A stretch of DNA of 64,000 nucleotides. Origin: Jaminaea rosea (Eukaryota > Basidiomycota > Exobasidiomycetes > Microstromatales). The stretch covers positions 124,001 through 188,000 of the forward strand of contig NW_020289982.1 of NCBI RefSeq assembly GCF_003144245.1. The letters are read 5' to 3'. Positions within the stretch are counted from its first letter, which is position 1; every line of letters begins with the position of its first letter. The notes beneath the pieces are model-generated. The model searched no databases. It had not been told where the DNA came from and saw only the letters and a program-made list of their open reading frames with translations. Below, in pieces: positions 22,831 through 34,700 of the stretch. A program made the translations under genes and the position numbers.

Positions 22831-23541
22831 TCACAGTGCCCTACCCAAGATGTTCCATCCTGATAACCCCACAGCCAACAGGGTAGCCACCAGCCCCACT
22901 ACCAGCGGTTGCGGCATGTACCCCAGCCCAGCCCCACTCTTGCAGCTTGCACAAATCCACCCAGCGCTCAAAGGCGTATACGCCTGAGGGATGTAAAGCG
23001 CAAATTGCACCTTCTGATTCGGCTGGAACACCCCGGGGCTTGCTCCCACGCCGAGTCCCCTCTCATCCATTACCTGCAATCTATACGTCTCCTGCACTAG
23101 CGCTGGCAGATTGCTCGCCGCAGCCGTCATTGAGTAGCTATACGGGTTCCAAATCGCCTGCGTGGCAGTCCCGGGCAGCGTGGCAATGGGATAGGTGTTC
23201 TTGTTGCTCGTGCAGTACGCTTGGAGCGTGAGGGAAGTAGGGTAGGAGAGGATGCTAGTGAAGTTCCATGCAAAGGTGACGTCTACTCCAGGAGCGATCT
23301 TGTAGTAGGAGGCTTCTGCGGTCTGGACAGGCTGGGTTATCGTGATGCCTCCGGCTGGGGCGGATGAGGGGATTGAGACGCCCGTCGTGGAGGCGGTATT
23401 GCCGCCATTGTTGCCATTCTGGGCTGCGGTGGTGGTTGTGGGTTGGATGATGGGGTCTGCTGCTTGAGCGAGAGCGGGAGTGAAGGCGAGTGCAGTGCAG
23501 AGGAGGAGGAAGAGGGTGGGAAGCTGGCATGGTGTCATCAT
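22831..23541 (-). CDS. DUF7137 secreted/surface protein, probable GPI-anchored or membrane-tethered
   Basis: A 236-residue protein from the ATG at 23541 (MMTPCQ; a second ATG follows at 23538). It has a strong signal peptide (LFLLLCTALAFTPALA), a Thr/Asn/Gly-rich linker, and one globular domain with the marks of fungal DUF7137: SYYKIAPGVDVTFAWNFTS, NTYPIATLPGTATQAIWNP, MDERGLGVG, FALYIPQAYTPLSAGW then CASC. The C-terminal hydrophobic stretch VVGLVATLLAVGL is followed by only eight residues (SGWNILGRAL region), consistent with a GPI-attachment signal or a tail anchor. The function of the family is unknown; a cell-wall or cell-surface location is inferred. No intron is needed. PIG-T of the GPI transamidase lies 3 kb away, a neighbourhood I take to be coincidence. 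Confidence 0.8.
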   Translation of the reverse strand: MMTPCQLPTLFLLLCTALAFTPALAQAADPIIQPTTTTAAQNGNNGGNTASTTGVSIPSSAPAGGITITQPVQTAEASYYKIAPGVDVTFAWNFTSILSYPTSLTLQAYCTSNKNTYPIATLPGTATQAIWNPYSYSMTAAASNLPALVQETYRLQVMDERGLGVGASPGVFQPNQKVQFALYIPQAYTPLSAGWICASCKSGAGLGYMPQPLVVGLVATLLAVGLSGWNILGRAL

Positions 23542-24070
23542 GGTGGAGAGCGTGGAGCCTTTGCTCCTGGTCGTGAGTGCGACGTGCAAGAGTGGAGCGA
23601 GTGAGGTGTAGAGGGATAGTTGATGCTGATGATGAGGACGGCAATGAAGCGAAGGAAGGCGACGTGTGTGCGCGTCCTGGCCTCTTCTCTGAGAAGTCGA
23701 TGGGAATGGCAAGTGAAGCAAGGAGGTGCGAGAAGCGAGGAAGCGAGGGAGAAGTCCAAGTCCAACAGACCCGCCTCAGGGTTCCAGAGAGCAGGCGGGC
23801 ACTTTTGGCTGGACTGAGACGCGGGAGTGCGACGCCCTCACGAGACGGGGCTGTGAGTCGGAGCTCCGCCCGAATTTCTCGAGCTCGGGCCTCGTTGAGA
23901 GTGGTCACAACCAAGAACTCTTGGAAGGTGCTGCGGGAAGCGATGAAAGGGGACAATGACATGATTGATGCGATTGCATGGTGGTGACTTGGTTTTCGTG
24001 TATGAAGAGCGTTTTGCGTTCTGCGCTCTGACTGTCATCTCTCACTCTCTCGATTAGCACGGACCCCCAT
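23542..24070. other. Intergenic between DUF7137 start and ataxin-10 homologue stop
   Basis: A 529-bp stretch holding the promoter of the DUF7137 gene and the 3' UTR of the next gene upstream on the same strand. The reading frames here look non-coding. No specific site is recognised. Confidence 0.45.
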
Positions 24071-26106
24071 TCACGCGTCCACCAGCCTCAAACCCCCCAC
24101 CAACTCCTGGCTCGCCGCATTACCCTGCAACAAATAGCGCAGTGTGAACACGGCATGCTCCCGGATATACGGATTGCTCACATCCAGCTTGGTCATTCCC
24201 AACACGAGGAGCAGTCCACCACTCTCCCTCACCAAATCCTGCACGGCCCGCACTTGGTCTCCTTCCTCTGCATTCTCTAACGCTGAGCGCTCCTTGAAGG
24301 ACTCGGGGAGGGATGACGGGGAGTGCTGGAAGACTAGGACGCCGAGAAGTTGCACGAGGGCTCGATTGAGGTGATCGAGCCGCGGACGGTCCGGTTCGGC
24401 TTGTGGGCCGGTGCCGCTGAGACCAGTAGAGGTGTGTGCGTGCCCTTCTGGCAGGCTGCCATTCCCATTTTGCCCCATCCTAGATGTGAAGGGCGAGATA
24501 GCAGGTGCAAATTCGCCCACCGCTCTGAGGAGCTCTACCACTGCCTCCACAAACTCGCGTGTCCTCATCCTGCGCAAGACTTCTTCGCTCTCCAGCCTGA
24601 ACTGCTCGTCGTCCTCCATCCCTTCGCAGCCTATCATGCCCAGCTGGATGAGGTTCTCCAGCACAAGTACCAGAGCAGCGTGCACCCCGAGCAGGCGGCG
24701 GTCAACATGACCTGCGCTGTGCTGAGAGATAGCGCCGCGAATGAAGGTGGCTAGCCTTGCAAACTCGTCGACGAGTACGCCAAACTGGTCCATGCTTGAG
24801 TTCTCCCTCATTGTGTGCTGCTGGCCACCCGCGTTGATCCAAGCATCGACTGTCTTTAGCAAGAGCGTTTGCTCGGTGGTGACAATCTCCTCGTGCTGCC
24901 CGTCCAGCTCTCCCGAGCCGACGCAAGCAGGCCCGAGATTGCGGTACATGTGCCTGAACAGCCCGATTTCGAACAGGTGAGCGAAGATGGCGTAGCCCAC
25001 TGTGACTTGCATGGAGCTGGAAGGGGAAGAATGGGTCGATGTGCGCTTGTGCTTCGATAGCTTCTGCGCTCGCGGCTTCGAAGCTGGTGTTGAAGGCCCA
25101 TCGTGGAGGTCGAGCTCCCCCACACCAAAGTCTTCCAGCTCGCCGTCGTCATCGTCGTCGTCTTCGTCACTTTCGCTATGTCCATTACGCCCAAGCCTAT
25201 GGTCACCCTCGTCGTCCTCTGCAAGCGTTGTTTCGAACAAGTGGAGCAGCTGGCCCAAAAGCCTCCGTCCTGCCAAGCTGGCAGCCAGGGCAGTCGAGTT
25301 GGTGGCGGACGACTTGATGCAGTTGAGCAGCAGCACCTGAACCGCTTCGACCGTACCGGCGTCAGGGGAGGCAAGAAGATTCTGCAGCACCTCGACGCGT
25401 TGTGTCGCTTCTTGGCTTGCTGTGCCATTGACTGCGCTGCTAGGCCTGACCACCCTCAACTTGTGGAAGAGGGCCTTCTGTAGGTTCTTGTGCATCGTGA
25501 CCATATTGCAGAGCAGCTGCACTAATGTGCGCACGAGCGGCTGTATCTCAGGGTCGCTGCTGAATGCCAAGCTCGAGCCTAGTCGGAGGAGGGCAAGCGT
25601 GTCGCTGCAGAGGCAGTCGAAGATGAGCTGCTGGGCTTGTGGGTGACCGGCTACGAGGTTGCGGAGTAGGCGGGAGGAGAGGAGAGACAGGTGAACCTGC
25701 GACGAGAAGAGCGAAAGGAGTTGAGTACTGATGCCGAAGGACGCCTCCCCTTGGCCGTCTCTCTCGTACCCACCTTGATCTGCACCCGCTCAGACTGCGA
25801 GAAACCAGAAGGCTCCTTAGCCTTGATCTCGAAGACGCTCTTCCACAATGGCGCGAAAACGGCTGCTCCTCTCGGCGATCCCGATCCAGACTCGCGCAGG
25901 GCAAGTAGAGGTAACAGCTCCTCTCTTACGCCTTCGAGGTTGGTTTGCGCCAGCGATGACGCCTGCTGCAATGCTAGGAGGAGGTCGGACTCGCGCACGG
26001 GGGCTGGCGAAGATGAAGACGACGATGGTGAAGAGCCTTCGCTGAGCAGACCATCACGCAAGAAGGCTTTCAGCGCGGCTGGTACCGAGGTAGACGAGGT
26101 GGTCAT
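24071..26106 (-). CDS. Ataxin-10 / Ctr86-like armadillo-repeat protein
   Basis: Two exons (25774-26106, 24071-25695/6; intron 25697-25773, donor GTGGGT) give 652 residues. The sequence is mostly amphipathic helices of an ARM-like array, interrupted by an acidic/Ser loop (about residues 270-310). The C-terminal block NPYIREHAVFTLRYLLQGNAASQELV is the conserved ataxin-10 domain also found in yeast Ctr86 (shown in part here; human has IREWAIFAIRNLLEGN). Family members are cytoplasmic scaffolds linked to cytokinesis and, in yeast, named for copper-transport genetics; a catalytic role is not expected. Start ATG at 26106 (MTTSSTSVPAAL) is the only one in frame ahead of the conserved helices. It is divergent from the carnitine acetyltransferase gene. 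Confidence 0.82.
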
Positions 26107-27000
26107 CTCGCGAGCGGTGAGACGGCGATGGGGATGGTGGGAATACTGGTCGTTTGAACCCTTGATCTCGACAGCACCGCCTGGCTGCTATCTGGTCGTC
26201 CTTGACTCGCGCGTTCCTTCGGCGTCCATTCGGACGGATGCAGCGGCTTGAGTCGCTCGACTCGCAGTCCGTGCCCTCGCAATCTACGCGGCGCACCACT
26301 TCACGCCAGGCCACGAGGCGCGAGGCGCAGGCAGCCAGCTAAGCGTCCACGAGACGATGGGATGATACGATTGCAGTGAGGAATGGCGGATATGTCAACA
26401 AAGGGGGCGGTGAAGGAAACGAGGTTGATGTTGCAGACAAGCCTTGTTCGAAGTCAGATGGATCGCATGCTAGATCGCTCATTGGCCCTTCTCGTGGCTC
26501 CGGCGGTTGCAGCTCATCGACGCAATCACGCGGATTCACGCCGAGAGCCGGAGCCCACCACCACTCGACTTCGACCTCTGCGATCAGACGCCCTTCTCCT
26601 CGAGAGATGGCCCACGCAGCGAGCGACAGCATGATCAGAGCAATTGATACATCAAATTGGAAAGCATCGTGACCACAACCTGCTTGTTGCTGTGCTCTTC
26701 TTGCATCAGGCTTTCGCGGGGTCCCACACTATGGCCGACTTGGCCGTCGGCGAATGGGGCAGGCGGGGGGTGGGCCAGCCACGCTCACTGCCCGTCGCCC
26801 GGTCCGCCCTGTCGGCGGAGGCAGGCGCATCTCTCCGGCAATTGGCGAGGGGAGAAGGGAAGGCGGCCCTCGCAGAAAGCGTAGCTCCACCCGAAGAGGT
26901 AAAACGTCGACCAAGGATTCGCAGCATTGAAATCGGCTTCTCCTCTTTCCTTCCTGACCCCAATCATCTTGCATCCTTCAACTCCTCTGCGTCGGCTGGC
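26107..27000. promoter_or_regulatory. Divergent intergenic ataxin-10-like / carnitine acetyltransferase
   Basis: An 894-bp stretch upstream of both genes. An open frame continues upstream of the acetyltransferase ATG from 26644, but its composition is not coding-like and the clear mitochondrial leader begins at 27001. No defined regulatory site is recognised. Confidence 0.4.
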
Positions 27001-29006
27001 ATGCTCCTCCCCCGCCAATCACTGGCCACCGCCCGATCAACTCGAACATCGACGACGCCCATCCTCCGCCTCTCCCAGCAACAACAGCGTCGCACCATGA
27101 TCCTCAAGGCATCGACCCTCGCCAATGGCAAGGGCAAGCTCTTCGAGGGGCAGCAGTCCCTTCCTTCTCTCCCCGTCCCCGCCCTTGAGCAAACCTTGAA
27201 GAAGTACCTGCGCTCCACCGTGCCTCACCAGGCCAACGAACAGGCCCTCGAGAAGACGCAGGCGGCTGTCGAGTCGGCTCTCAGCGGCAAGGACCACGAG
27301 CTCTTCATGACCCTCCAGAAGCGATTGCAGGAGCGTGCTGCCTCGCCCGAATCGGACGGCAACTGGCTTGCTAGCTGGTGGAACACCGCAGCTTACATGT
27401 GTGAGTGTCAGCGAGGCGCCCGAGATGCCCTTCTCCCCTTGCTAACCCGTCTTATCTACGCCCCTCGCCGCCAGCGTATCGCGACCCCGTCGTCCCATAC
27501 GTCTCTTACTTCTACGCACACAAGGACGACAAGCTGCGCACTACTGCGCCGAAGCGCGCATCTGCCCTTCTCAAGGGCGTTCTGGCCTTCCGCAAGCTCG
27601 TCGAATCCGAAGAGCTCGCCCCGGAGAAGACCAAGACAGGCTACCTCTGCTCTGGCTCCTACCCTTGGATGTTCAACGCCTCGCGCATCCCGGTCAAGGG
27701 AGAGGACGAGGCTGTCAAGTACCCGGCGGACAAGAACAACCATGTAGTGGTGGTGAGGAAGGGCAGGTTCTACGAGTTTGACCTCGTGGATGGCAGTGGG
27801 AAGGAGCTCAGCGCGGCGGATATTGAGGCGCAGCTGGACAAGATCCTCGCCCAGGCCTCTGAGCCCGAGTCTACGCCTGTTGGCGCCCTCACGTCGGACA
27901 ACAGGGACAAGTGGCTCTCCTCCCGCGAAACTCTCATGTCCGCCTCGCCCAAGAACAAGGAGGCGCTCGAGCGCATCCAGTCTGCCGTAATTGTCCTCTG
28001 CTTGGACGACCTCAAGCCCGTCACGCGCGAGGACTCGGCATGGCAGCTCTGGTACGGCGATGGCAAGAACCGTTTCTACGACAAGCAGCAGCTCATCGTC
28101 TTTGACAATGGCAAGTCGGGCTACATGGGCGAGCACTCCACCATGGACGGCACGCCCACGCTCCGCATGAATGACTTCATCATCCAGGCCATCGCCGCCA
28201 ACAAGATCGACATGGGCGCTTCCGAGCCGCAGGGCAATCTGGGCACCCCCAAGCCGATTGGCTTCGAGCTCGATGCAAAGAGCAAAGATGCGGTCAAGCA
28301 GTCGATCAGCAACTTCGAAGCCCTCAAGGCCAAGCACGATCTCTCTATCCTCGACTTCCAGGGCTACGGAAAGAATGCCATCAAGGCGTACAAGTGCTCA
28401 CCGGACGCATGGGTTCAGATGGTCATCCAGCTCGCATTCTTCAAGAAGCATGGCCACCCTGCCCCAACGTACGAGTCTGCGCAGACCCGCAAGTTCAAGT
28501 GGGGACGAACAGAGACGATCCGCTCTTGCTCGCCTGAGTCGCAGGCATTCGTCGAAGCGATGCAGGACCCCGTCGGGAGGGATGAGGACAGGTACGCAAA
28601 ATTCCAAGCGGCGGTAAAGCAGCACCTCAACTATGCGACTTCAGCTGCGGACGGACAGGGGGTGGATCGCCACTTGTTCGGACTGAAGAAGCTCCTCAAG
28701 GATGGAGAGGAGGTGCCCGCCCTGTACAAGGATGAGGCCTTTGGCAAGTCCTCCAACTGGCAGCTGTCCACCTCTCAGATCTCGAGCGAGGTCTTCTCTT
28801 CTTGGGGGTACGGTGAGGTAGTCCCGGATGGGTACGGCTGTGCGTACGCTATCAAGGGTGACTCGCTCACGTTCACGGTTACGAGTTTGAAGCTGGGAGC
28901 TGGGGAGCTGACCCACTACTTGAATGAGGCGGCGTTGGAGTTGAGGGAGATGCATGACAGGTTGGCAAAGGCGAGGGAGGCCGAGAGTGGCAAGGGGAAG
29001 TTGTGA
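27001..29006 (+). CDS. CAT2: Carnitine O-acetyltransferase (mitochondrial/peroxisomal type)
   Basis: Transfers acetyl groups between CoA and carnitine, allowing acetyl units to leave peroxisomes and enter mitochondria. Two exons (27001-27400, 27475-29006; 74-nt intron) give 643 residues; the junction restores AYMSYRDPVVPYVSYFY, a choline/carnitine acyltransferase signature. The catalytic His is in GYMGEHSTMDGTP (residue 354). Also visible are LCSGSYPWMFNASRIP, LWYGDGKNRFYDKQ, QLAFFKKHGHPAPTYESAQ and SEVFSSWGYGEVVPDGYG. The first 32 residues (Arg/Ser/Thr-rich, no acid) look like a mitochondrial presequence; a second ATG at 27097 (MILKAST) would remove it. The C-terminus is GKL, close to but not a canonical PTS1. 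The known Cat2 enzymes use such dual starts for dual location. Confidence 0.93.
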
Positions 29007-29225
29007 GAGCGCCGCGTGAGGAGACGTTGGATGTTTTTGCTTAATGTTGATGCCGTTCGGCTACTAGAGGACGATATGCATAAGAGTGAAGCTGTGAATG
29101 GCATGTGTGATAAATTGAGTCCATGTACGACGAACATCAGAAAGCAAGGACAAGGCAGTGAAGGATGGGAACAGATGGCTGGTTGGCTTGACTATCTGCC
29201 CTGGTATTATTGCCCCAATCCTCAT

Positions 29226-30403
29226 CTACCTCCTGCTAACGGTCCTGAACAAACTAACAGCAAATACCGTCACGTACGCCAACAAGGTTGTAAAGCTCAA
29301 CCCGATGAATGCTCCCTGCAATCTACAGATGTATGGCTGCAATCCCGGGTTCTGAAGCACGTTGGGACCCTCAGCTTCCGCGCAAGAACCGGACGAGGAG
29401 GCAGAGGTGTTGAATGGGGAGTACCAGTTCACGCAGACGAGGGAGGAGGTGGCGTAATTGTCGAACGTGAGGGAGAGGAGTGAGGACCAGAGGGAGATGA
29501 AGATGAGCTGCGTGCAAAGGAGAAGGACGAGGGGAAGGGGATCCCAGTCAGGCCACATGTGCGTGGATGTCTCGAGACACGGTTCTCGCCTACTCACCTC
29601 GATCAACTGGTACCCCAGCTTACTACCAACGCTCCAAAGCCCGATCGGTCTCCCAAAGTACTCCAACCACACCTGCGTCGCCACATGCACTAGACTCAAT
29701 GGCGCTACCACAATTCCGAACAGTGGGGACGACCCAACGCTGTCGCTAGCCCTCTGTGCTCGCAACGTGATGTAAAGCTTGATCGCAATCGCGAGCGTGG
29801 CGGTCGTGAAGCAGAGATTGATGCAGCGCAGCAGCAGCGGGGCAAAGGGATGGTGCAGCAGGAAGGAGGCCCACGCCGATTCGGTCGTGGAGCGATGCGT
29901 TGAGGCGTCTCCGTGGATGGCGCGACCGGTCTTCTCGTCGAAGGAGATGATGGGGGCGCCACGACTGCCTTTCTTTTTGCTCTTGCGTGAGGAAGTCGAG
30001 GCGCCACGCTTGTGCCCTCTACTCTCTGAGGCGCCATTGCGTTGATTGCGGCGATTGAGACCCATGAAGGCGAGCTTTTTCTTCCCTTGTGAGCCAGAGG
30101 GTTTGCCATCCGCCTTGCCATCTCGGTCCCCTTGGTCGGCCCCATCGAGGTCGTACTGGTCCCACTGCGACGCCTCTGGCCTCCACGGTGACTCCCAGCC
30201 GGGCGTTTGAGCTTGAAAGCGAGTGAACGACTTGCCTAGCTCTTCATCATTATTGTTGGCAGGGATACGTGCGCGCATCTCCGTCGCAGGGAGGTACGAG
30301 GAGGGGTCGCTCTGCTGCTGGGCTTCCGTGTCACTTTGCTTGCTTCGGGGTATGTTGCCGCTCGAGTCGTCTCCGCTTGTGCTGGCAGGAAGGCTGTTGT
30401 CGC

Positions 30404-30438
<35 letters not shown>

Positions 30439-31373
30439 TGCTGTGTGATTCGATTACTACTCTGCTGCCTTTTCCTCGCTCCTTGCCCGCCAAGAAATCC
30501 GGCAGCAGTGCCGGCGCTGGTCGCCTCGCCAAGCCCGATAGCGTCAGCTCGACGATCTTTCTCTTTGTCCTTGCTTTTGCCTTTGCCGTGATGGCGATGA
30601 TGCTTGTGATGGTGATGATGCTCCTTCTTCTGACGTTGCCTCCCATCGATCCCACCGGGAACAGCCCCGCTCAGCCCCTGCAGATTGTCGTTGTTGTCAC
30701 CGGGAACCTCCTCGTCACTCTCACACGTATCGCTCCCATCGCCGCTCTCACTGCTCCCACTACTGCTACTCTGCGAAGAGCAGGCGCTATCCCGTCTTCT
30801 AGCGCTGCCGGTAACAGCCTTGCCCTTCTTCTCGCGCTTTTGGCGCTCTTCGTCAGCGGTGCGCTCCTTCTCCTTGCTCTGGTGGAGCATAAGGAGGTGA
30901 TGCTCGTGCAGCCTGTTGCGGTACTTCTTGGGAAGTGTGAAGGTCCAGAAGCGATCCGCTCCGCTGCTGCCTTCGTCTTCGTCGCCATGAGGTGAGGAGG
31001 AAGTGGCGCCCGTTGGTGTGGGCGCATTGCTGCTTCGTCCGCCCATGCCGCCTACTGAGGCTGAAGGGGTGGATATCGGACCTGGAGGTCGGGTCTTTGA
31101 CGATGAGGGTTGAGGTTGGGATGCTGCGGGTTGTTTGTTTTTGCTGCCGGACGAAGAAGCTTGAGCTCCCTGGCTGGCGTCTGCTCCTCCCTCTAGGCCT
31201 CCGACATCATCCTCTGTATCCCTCGCCCAAGCCGGCGTAGTTATAACGCTGCGCCGGTCCTGTTTTCGTCTCGATGCTGTCGTAGAAGGAGCGCTGCCGA
31301 TGCTGCCCACGTTGTTGTTGATGCTACCTCCACCGCCTTCGCTGCGACGACGAGCGTCGCGGATCGACGACAT
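29226..31373 (-). CDS. Srf1-like multi-pass membrane protein (putative phospholipase D regulator)
   Basis: Two exons (29598-31373 and 29226-29507) give 685 residues. The first 440 residues are disordered with His-rich, Gln13 (30405-30443) and Ser-rich tracts; islands RFWTFTLPKKYRNRLHEHH and FQAQTPGWESPWRPEA look conserved. Four membrane segments follow: FAPLLLRCINLCFTTATLAIAI, FGIVVAPLSLVHVATQVWL, LIFISLWSSLLSLTF and FIGLSFTTLLAYVTVFAVSLF. EYFGRPIGLWS and the terminal SLFRTVSRR resemble yeast Srf1, a regulator of phospholipase D Spo14. The 90-nt segment 29508-29597 reads through in frame but has a perfect GTGAGT donor and CACGCAG acceptor, and it would insert 30 polar residues between two helices, so I treat it as an intron. 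The name is a moderate-confidence inference. Confidence 0.68.
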
Positions 31374-31751
31374 GTCGGGATAGCGGTATGAGGAGGAGGA
31401 CGATGAGGGGAAGATGTCGAAGCAAAAGCTCGTGGGAAAGGAGGGAAGGAAGGGGAAAGGAGCTAGCCTAGGGTCCGGTGCTCTCGCCCTCTCGGTGATG
31501 ACGCCAAGGAACGCGGGCGGACACAAATGAGGCGGCGGGCCGGGCGAGCGGAGTGTGACACAATCGAGACCAAGAGTCGTGCGGGACACGGACGGACAGA
31601 GAGGCGAGCAGAGACTCGATTCCTTGGTCTCAGGCACGGCTTGGATATTGGAACGTCTTCGCCTCGCAGCACCGTATCAAGTTTAGAGCTCGACTGGCGC
31701 TACCACGACGACGACGAGTGGAGAGGAGTGAATATCGTCGAGGAGAGCGCG
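31374..31751. promoter_or_regulatory. Divergent promoter Srf1-like / DUG2
   Basis: A 378-bp spacer between the two ATGs. Both frames stay open for part of it (minus to 31637, plus from 31527), but neither extension starts with ATG next to conserved sequence. No specific site is recognised. Confidence 0.4.
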
Positions 31752-34700
31752 ATGAGTCAAGGTATCACGGAGAGGATGCAGGCCACTTCGCTCCTGGATC
31801 CACCTGCGCTGGTCCACACGCTCGCTCACGGCGCACACGACTCGTCAAGCTCATCATCCTCCGTCCTCGCTTTGGCGGTCAGCGCGAGCGACAACGTCAA
31901 TGGAGATGGCCCTCTCATCTTTTCCGCCACCTCCTCTTCAGAATCGATCCACGTCTTCTCCTCTCACACATACCTGTCACACCCAACCACTCCCCAGCTA
32001 CACGGGCACACGTCGTCCATCCTCGCCCTCGAAATCGCCCCCTCCCCTCGCAATTGGCTCTTCAGCGCGTCAGCAGACGGCACGGTTCGGATCTGGGATA
32101 CGATCAGCTTGGAGTGCTTGTATGTGATACTGGTACAGGGAGACGATGAGGAGGACAGCAGTGTAGGAGACGTATTCGCACTGAGGTGGCAGAAGGAGAC
32201 GGAGACGTTATTCATTGGATGCCAAAATACGAGCTTGAGATGGTGCAGCTTGGCCAAGCTGCCGTACTCAAATAGGAGTAGGAGAGTGAGGGGAGCAAAG
32301 GCTACAGACGCTATCGGCAGAGGAGCTCGTTCACGCGCCTCGGGCAGCGACGACGAAGACGAAGACAACGAGCTCGACGCAATATCCTCACCTGCGACGG
32401 CTGCGGCAGGCGCGTCCTCCTCAACCTCTCGCTCCTCCGCCATTCCGATCCCAACACCTCCCCTCGTGCGGCCACACAAGTTCTTTGACTCAGATGCGCT
32501 ACGACAAAGCAACAATGCAGCGACTGCCCAGGCATTAGGGCTCTCATCCTCTTATCCGTCAAGAACTAGCAGCTTCTCCGGCCCGCCATCGCCTGGACCT
32601 CGTACGCCTCCATTGAGCAGCAGGATGGGCCGATATCCTTCTCACCAGGGAAGTCCGGGGCCGAGCGCCCCATCACCGGTACTGCCGGCTGCTCCCAACA
32701 TCGAGGCCCCGCCAGCGATGGGCGCTGATTCTCAGAAGCCAGCGAGGACTGCACGCTACATGCAACTTGGCCCCTCCTGTGTCCTTCCCAACGCACACTA
32801 TGGATACATCTATGCGTTAGCCCTCTCTTCGTCGCCGTCCATGACCTCCTCTACCACACCCCCTCTGCTTGCCTCGGGCTCAGGGGACGAGGATGTTAAA
32901 TTGTGGGCTTGTCCCACGCCATCCTCATCAACGGCGTCGTCAACGAGCTGCCTAGAGCTGGTCTCCACCCTGCCCGGCTCCTCGACCACTAGCGGCGGAG
33001 CAGTCCTTTCACTCGCAACGTGGGGTCAGACCACACTCTTCGCCGGCAAGCAAGACGGCGGAATAGACGTTTGGGATCTGGACACGCGCGCTCTCCTGCG
33101 AACGTTGGAGGGAGGGCACGACGATGATGTGCTCTGCCTTGTTGCGCAAGAGGGTGGGGAAGACGAGGGGGACGGAGCAACTCTCATCAGCGCAGGCGCA
33201 GATGGGCGCGTCTGCCGCTGGGATGCTGGCTTTAGGCTGACACAGCGCTGGAATGCTACGCAGCATCAGCATGGCGGAGCGGGCAGCATTCAAAGCTGTA
33301 CGGTTCTCCCCGCTGAGAAGAGGAGCGGTGCCGGCCTCCGCCTTCTCACAGGCGGGTCAGACGGGCTCATCTCCGTCTGGCAGCTCTCCTCCCATTCCGA
33401 CACCACCGCAGCGACTAACAGCGTCATCAAGCGCGTCGGCTTTGAGCTTGACACCCCCTCCAACACCACCACCACCACCACCACCTCCTCCTCTTCCATA
33501 CGCTCAGCTCCGCGCAACATCTCCTACGATACCCTCCTCCCCTCTCTCGCTGCTTTCGTAGCATTTCGGTCCGTTTCCTCATCCGACTCCTCATCAGAAG
33601 GAGCCGCAACGCAACAGGGATACCACCGCGAGCAGAGCAGGCAATGTGCCTACTGGCTGAAAACCCATCTCTCTTCCCTCGGTGCTAGCCAGTCCCAAAT
33701 CTTGCAGGGCGCTCCAGGCCGGAACCCGCTCGTCCTCGCCACATTCGAGGCTCGCAGTGGGCTTCCGTCAGCGTCCCCCTCGTCAACAAGGAGAAAGCGT
33801 GTGCTATTCTACGGCCACTACGACGTAATCACCGCCCCCTCGACTGGAGGTGGGGGAAGTGGCTGGAGGACGGCATCGCCTTGGACCTTGACGGGGCAAG
33901 ACGGTTATCTATACGGCCGAGGCGTGTCAGACGATAAAGGTCCGATCCTAGCGGTCGCCTCTGCAATTCAGCGTCTCCACTCGCGTCGCAACCTGGAGGT
34001 AGATGTGGTGATGCTCATTGAGGGAGAAGAGGAGAGTGGATCGGCGGGATTCAGGGAATGTCTTGAGAGGCATAAAGGCGATATCGGTGAGGTGGACGTG
34101 GTGCTGTTGAGCAACTCTTACTGGTTGGATGAACAGACCCCGTGTGTTACGGTCGGCATGCGCGGGGTGATCAAGGCGAGCGTCACAGTCTCCAAGCCAA
34201 CCAGGCGCCTCGGACACAGCACAAGCGGGTCACGCTGTGACGCCGCAGGCGGCGGAGGTGGGGACGGGGATGATGTTCACTCTGGCGTGCAAGGTGGCTC
34301 ACTACGCGAGCCTATGCTCGACCTCGTACGACTTCTCGCCCATCTGTCCGATGGCGGACAGCGTGTGCTGGTGCCAGGGTTCTACGAAGATGTGGCGTCA
34401 CTGAGCACAGGAGAGATCAAGGAGTACGAAGAGATCGTACAGGTGCTCAATGAGAATGCGGAGAAGGAAGCAGGAAGCAAAAGCGACAGTTCCTCGCCCA
34501 GCGTCGACTCCCTCATGGCCAGATGGCGCTACCCCTCGCTCTCGCTGCATGGCATCACTTCGTCGTCGGCGAGCACCATCAAGCCGTCCTCCTCTAACAG
34601 TATCAGCAAGTCATCATCCTCGTCGTCCTCAGCTGGACACAGCGGAGCGATCATCCCTGCCCGGGCCACTGCTCATCTCTCACTGCGTCTCGTCCCCAAC

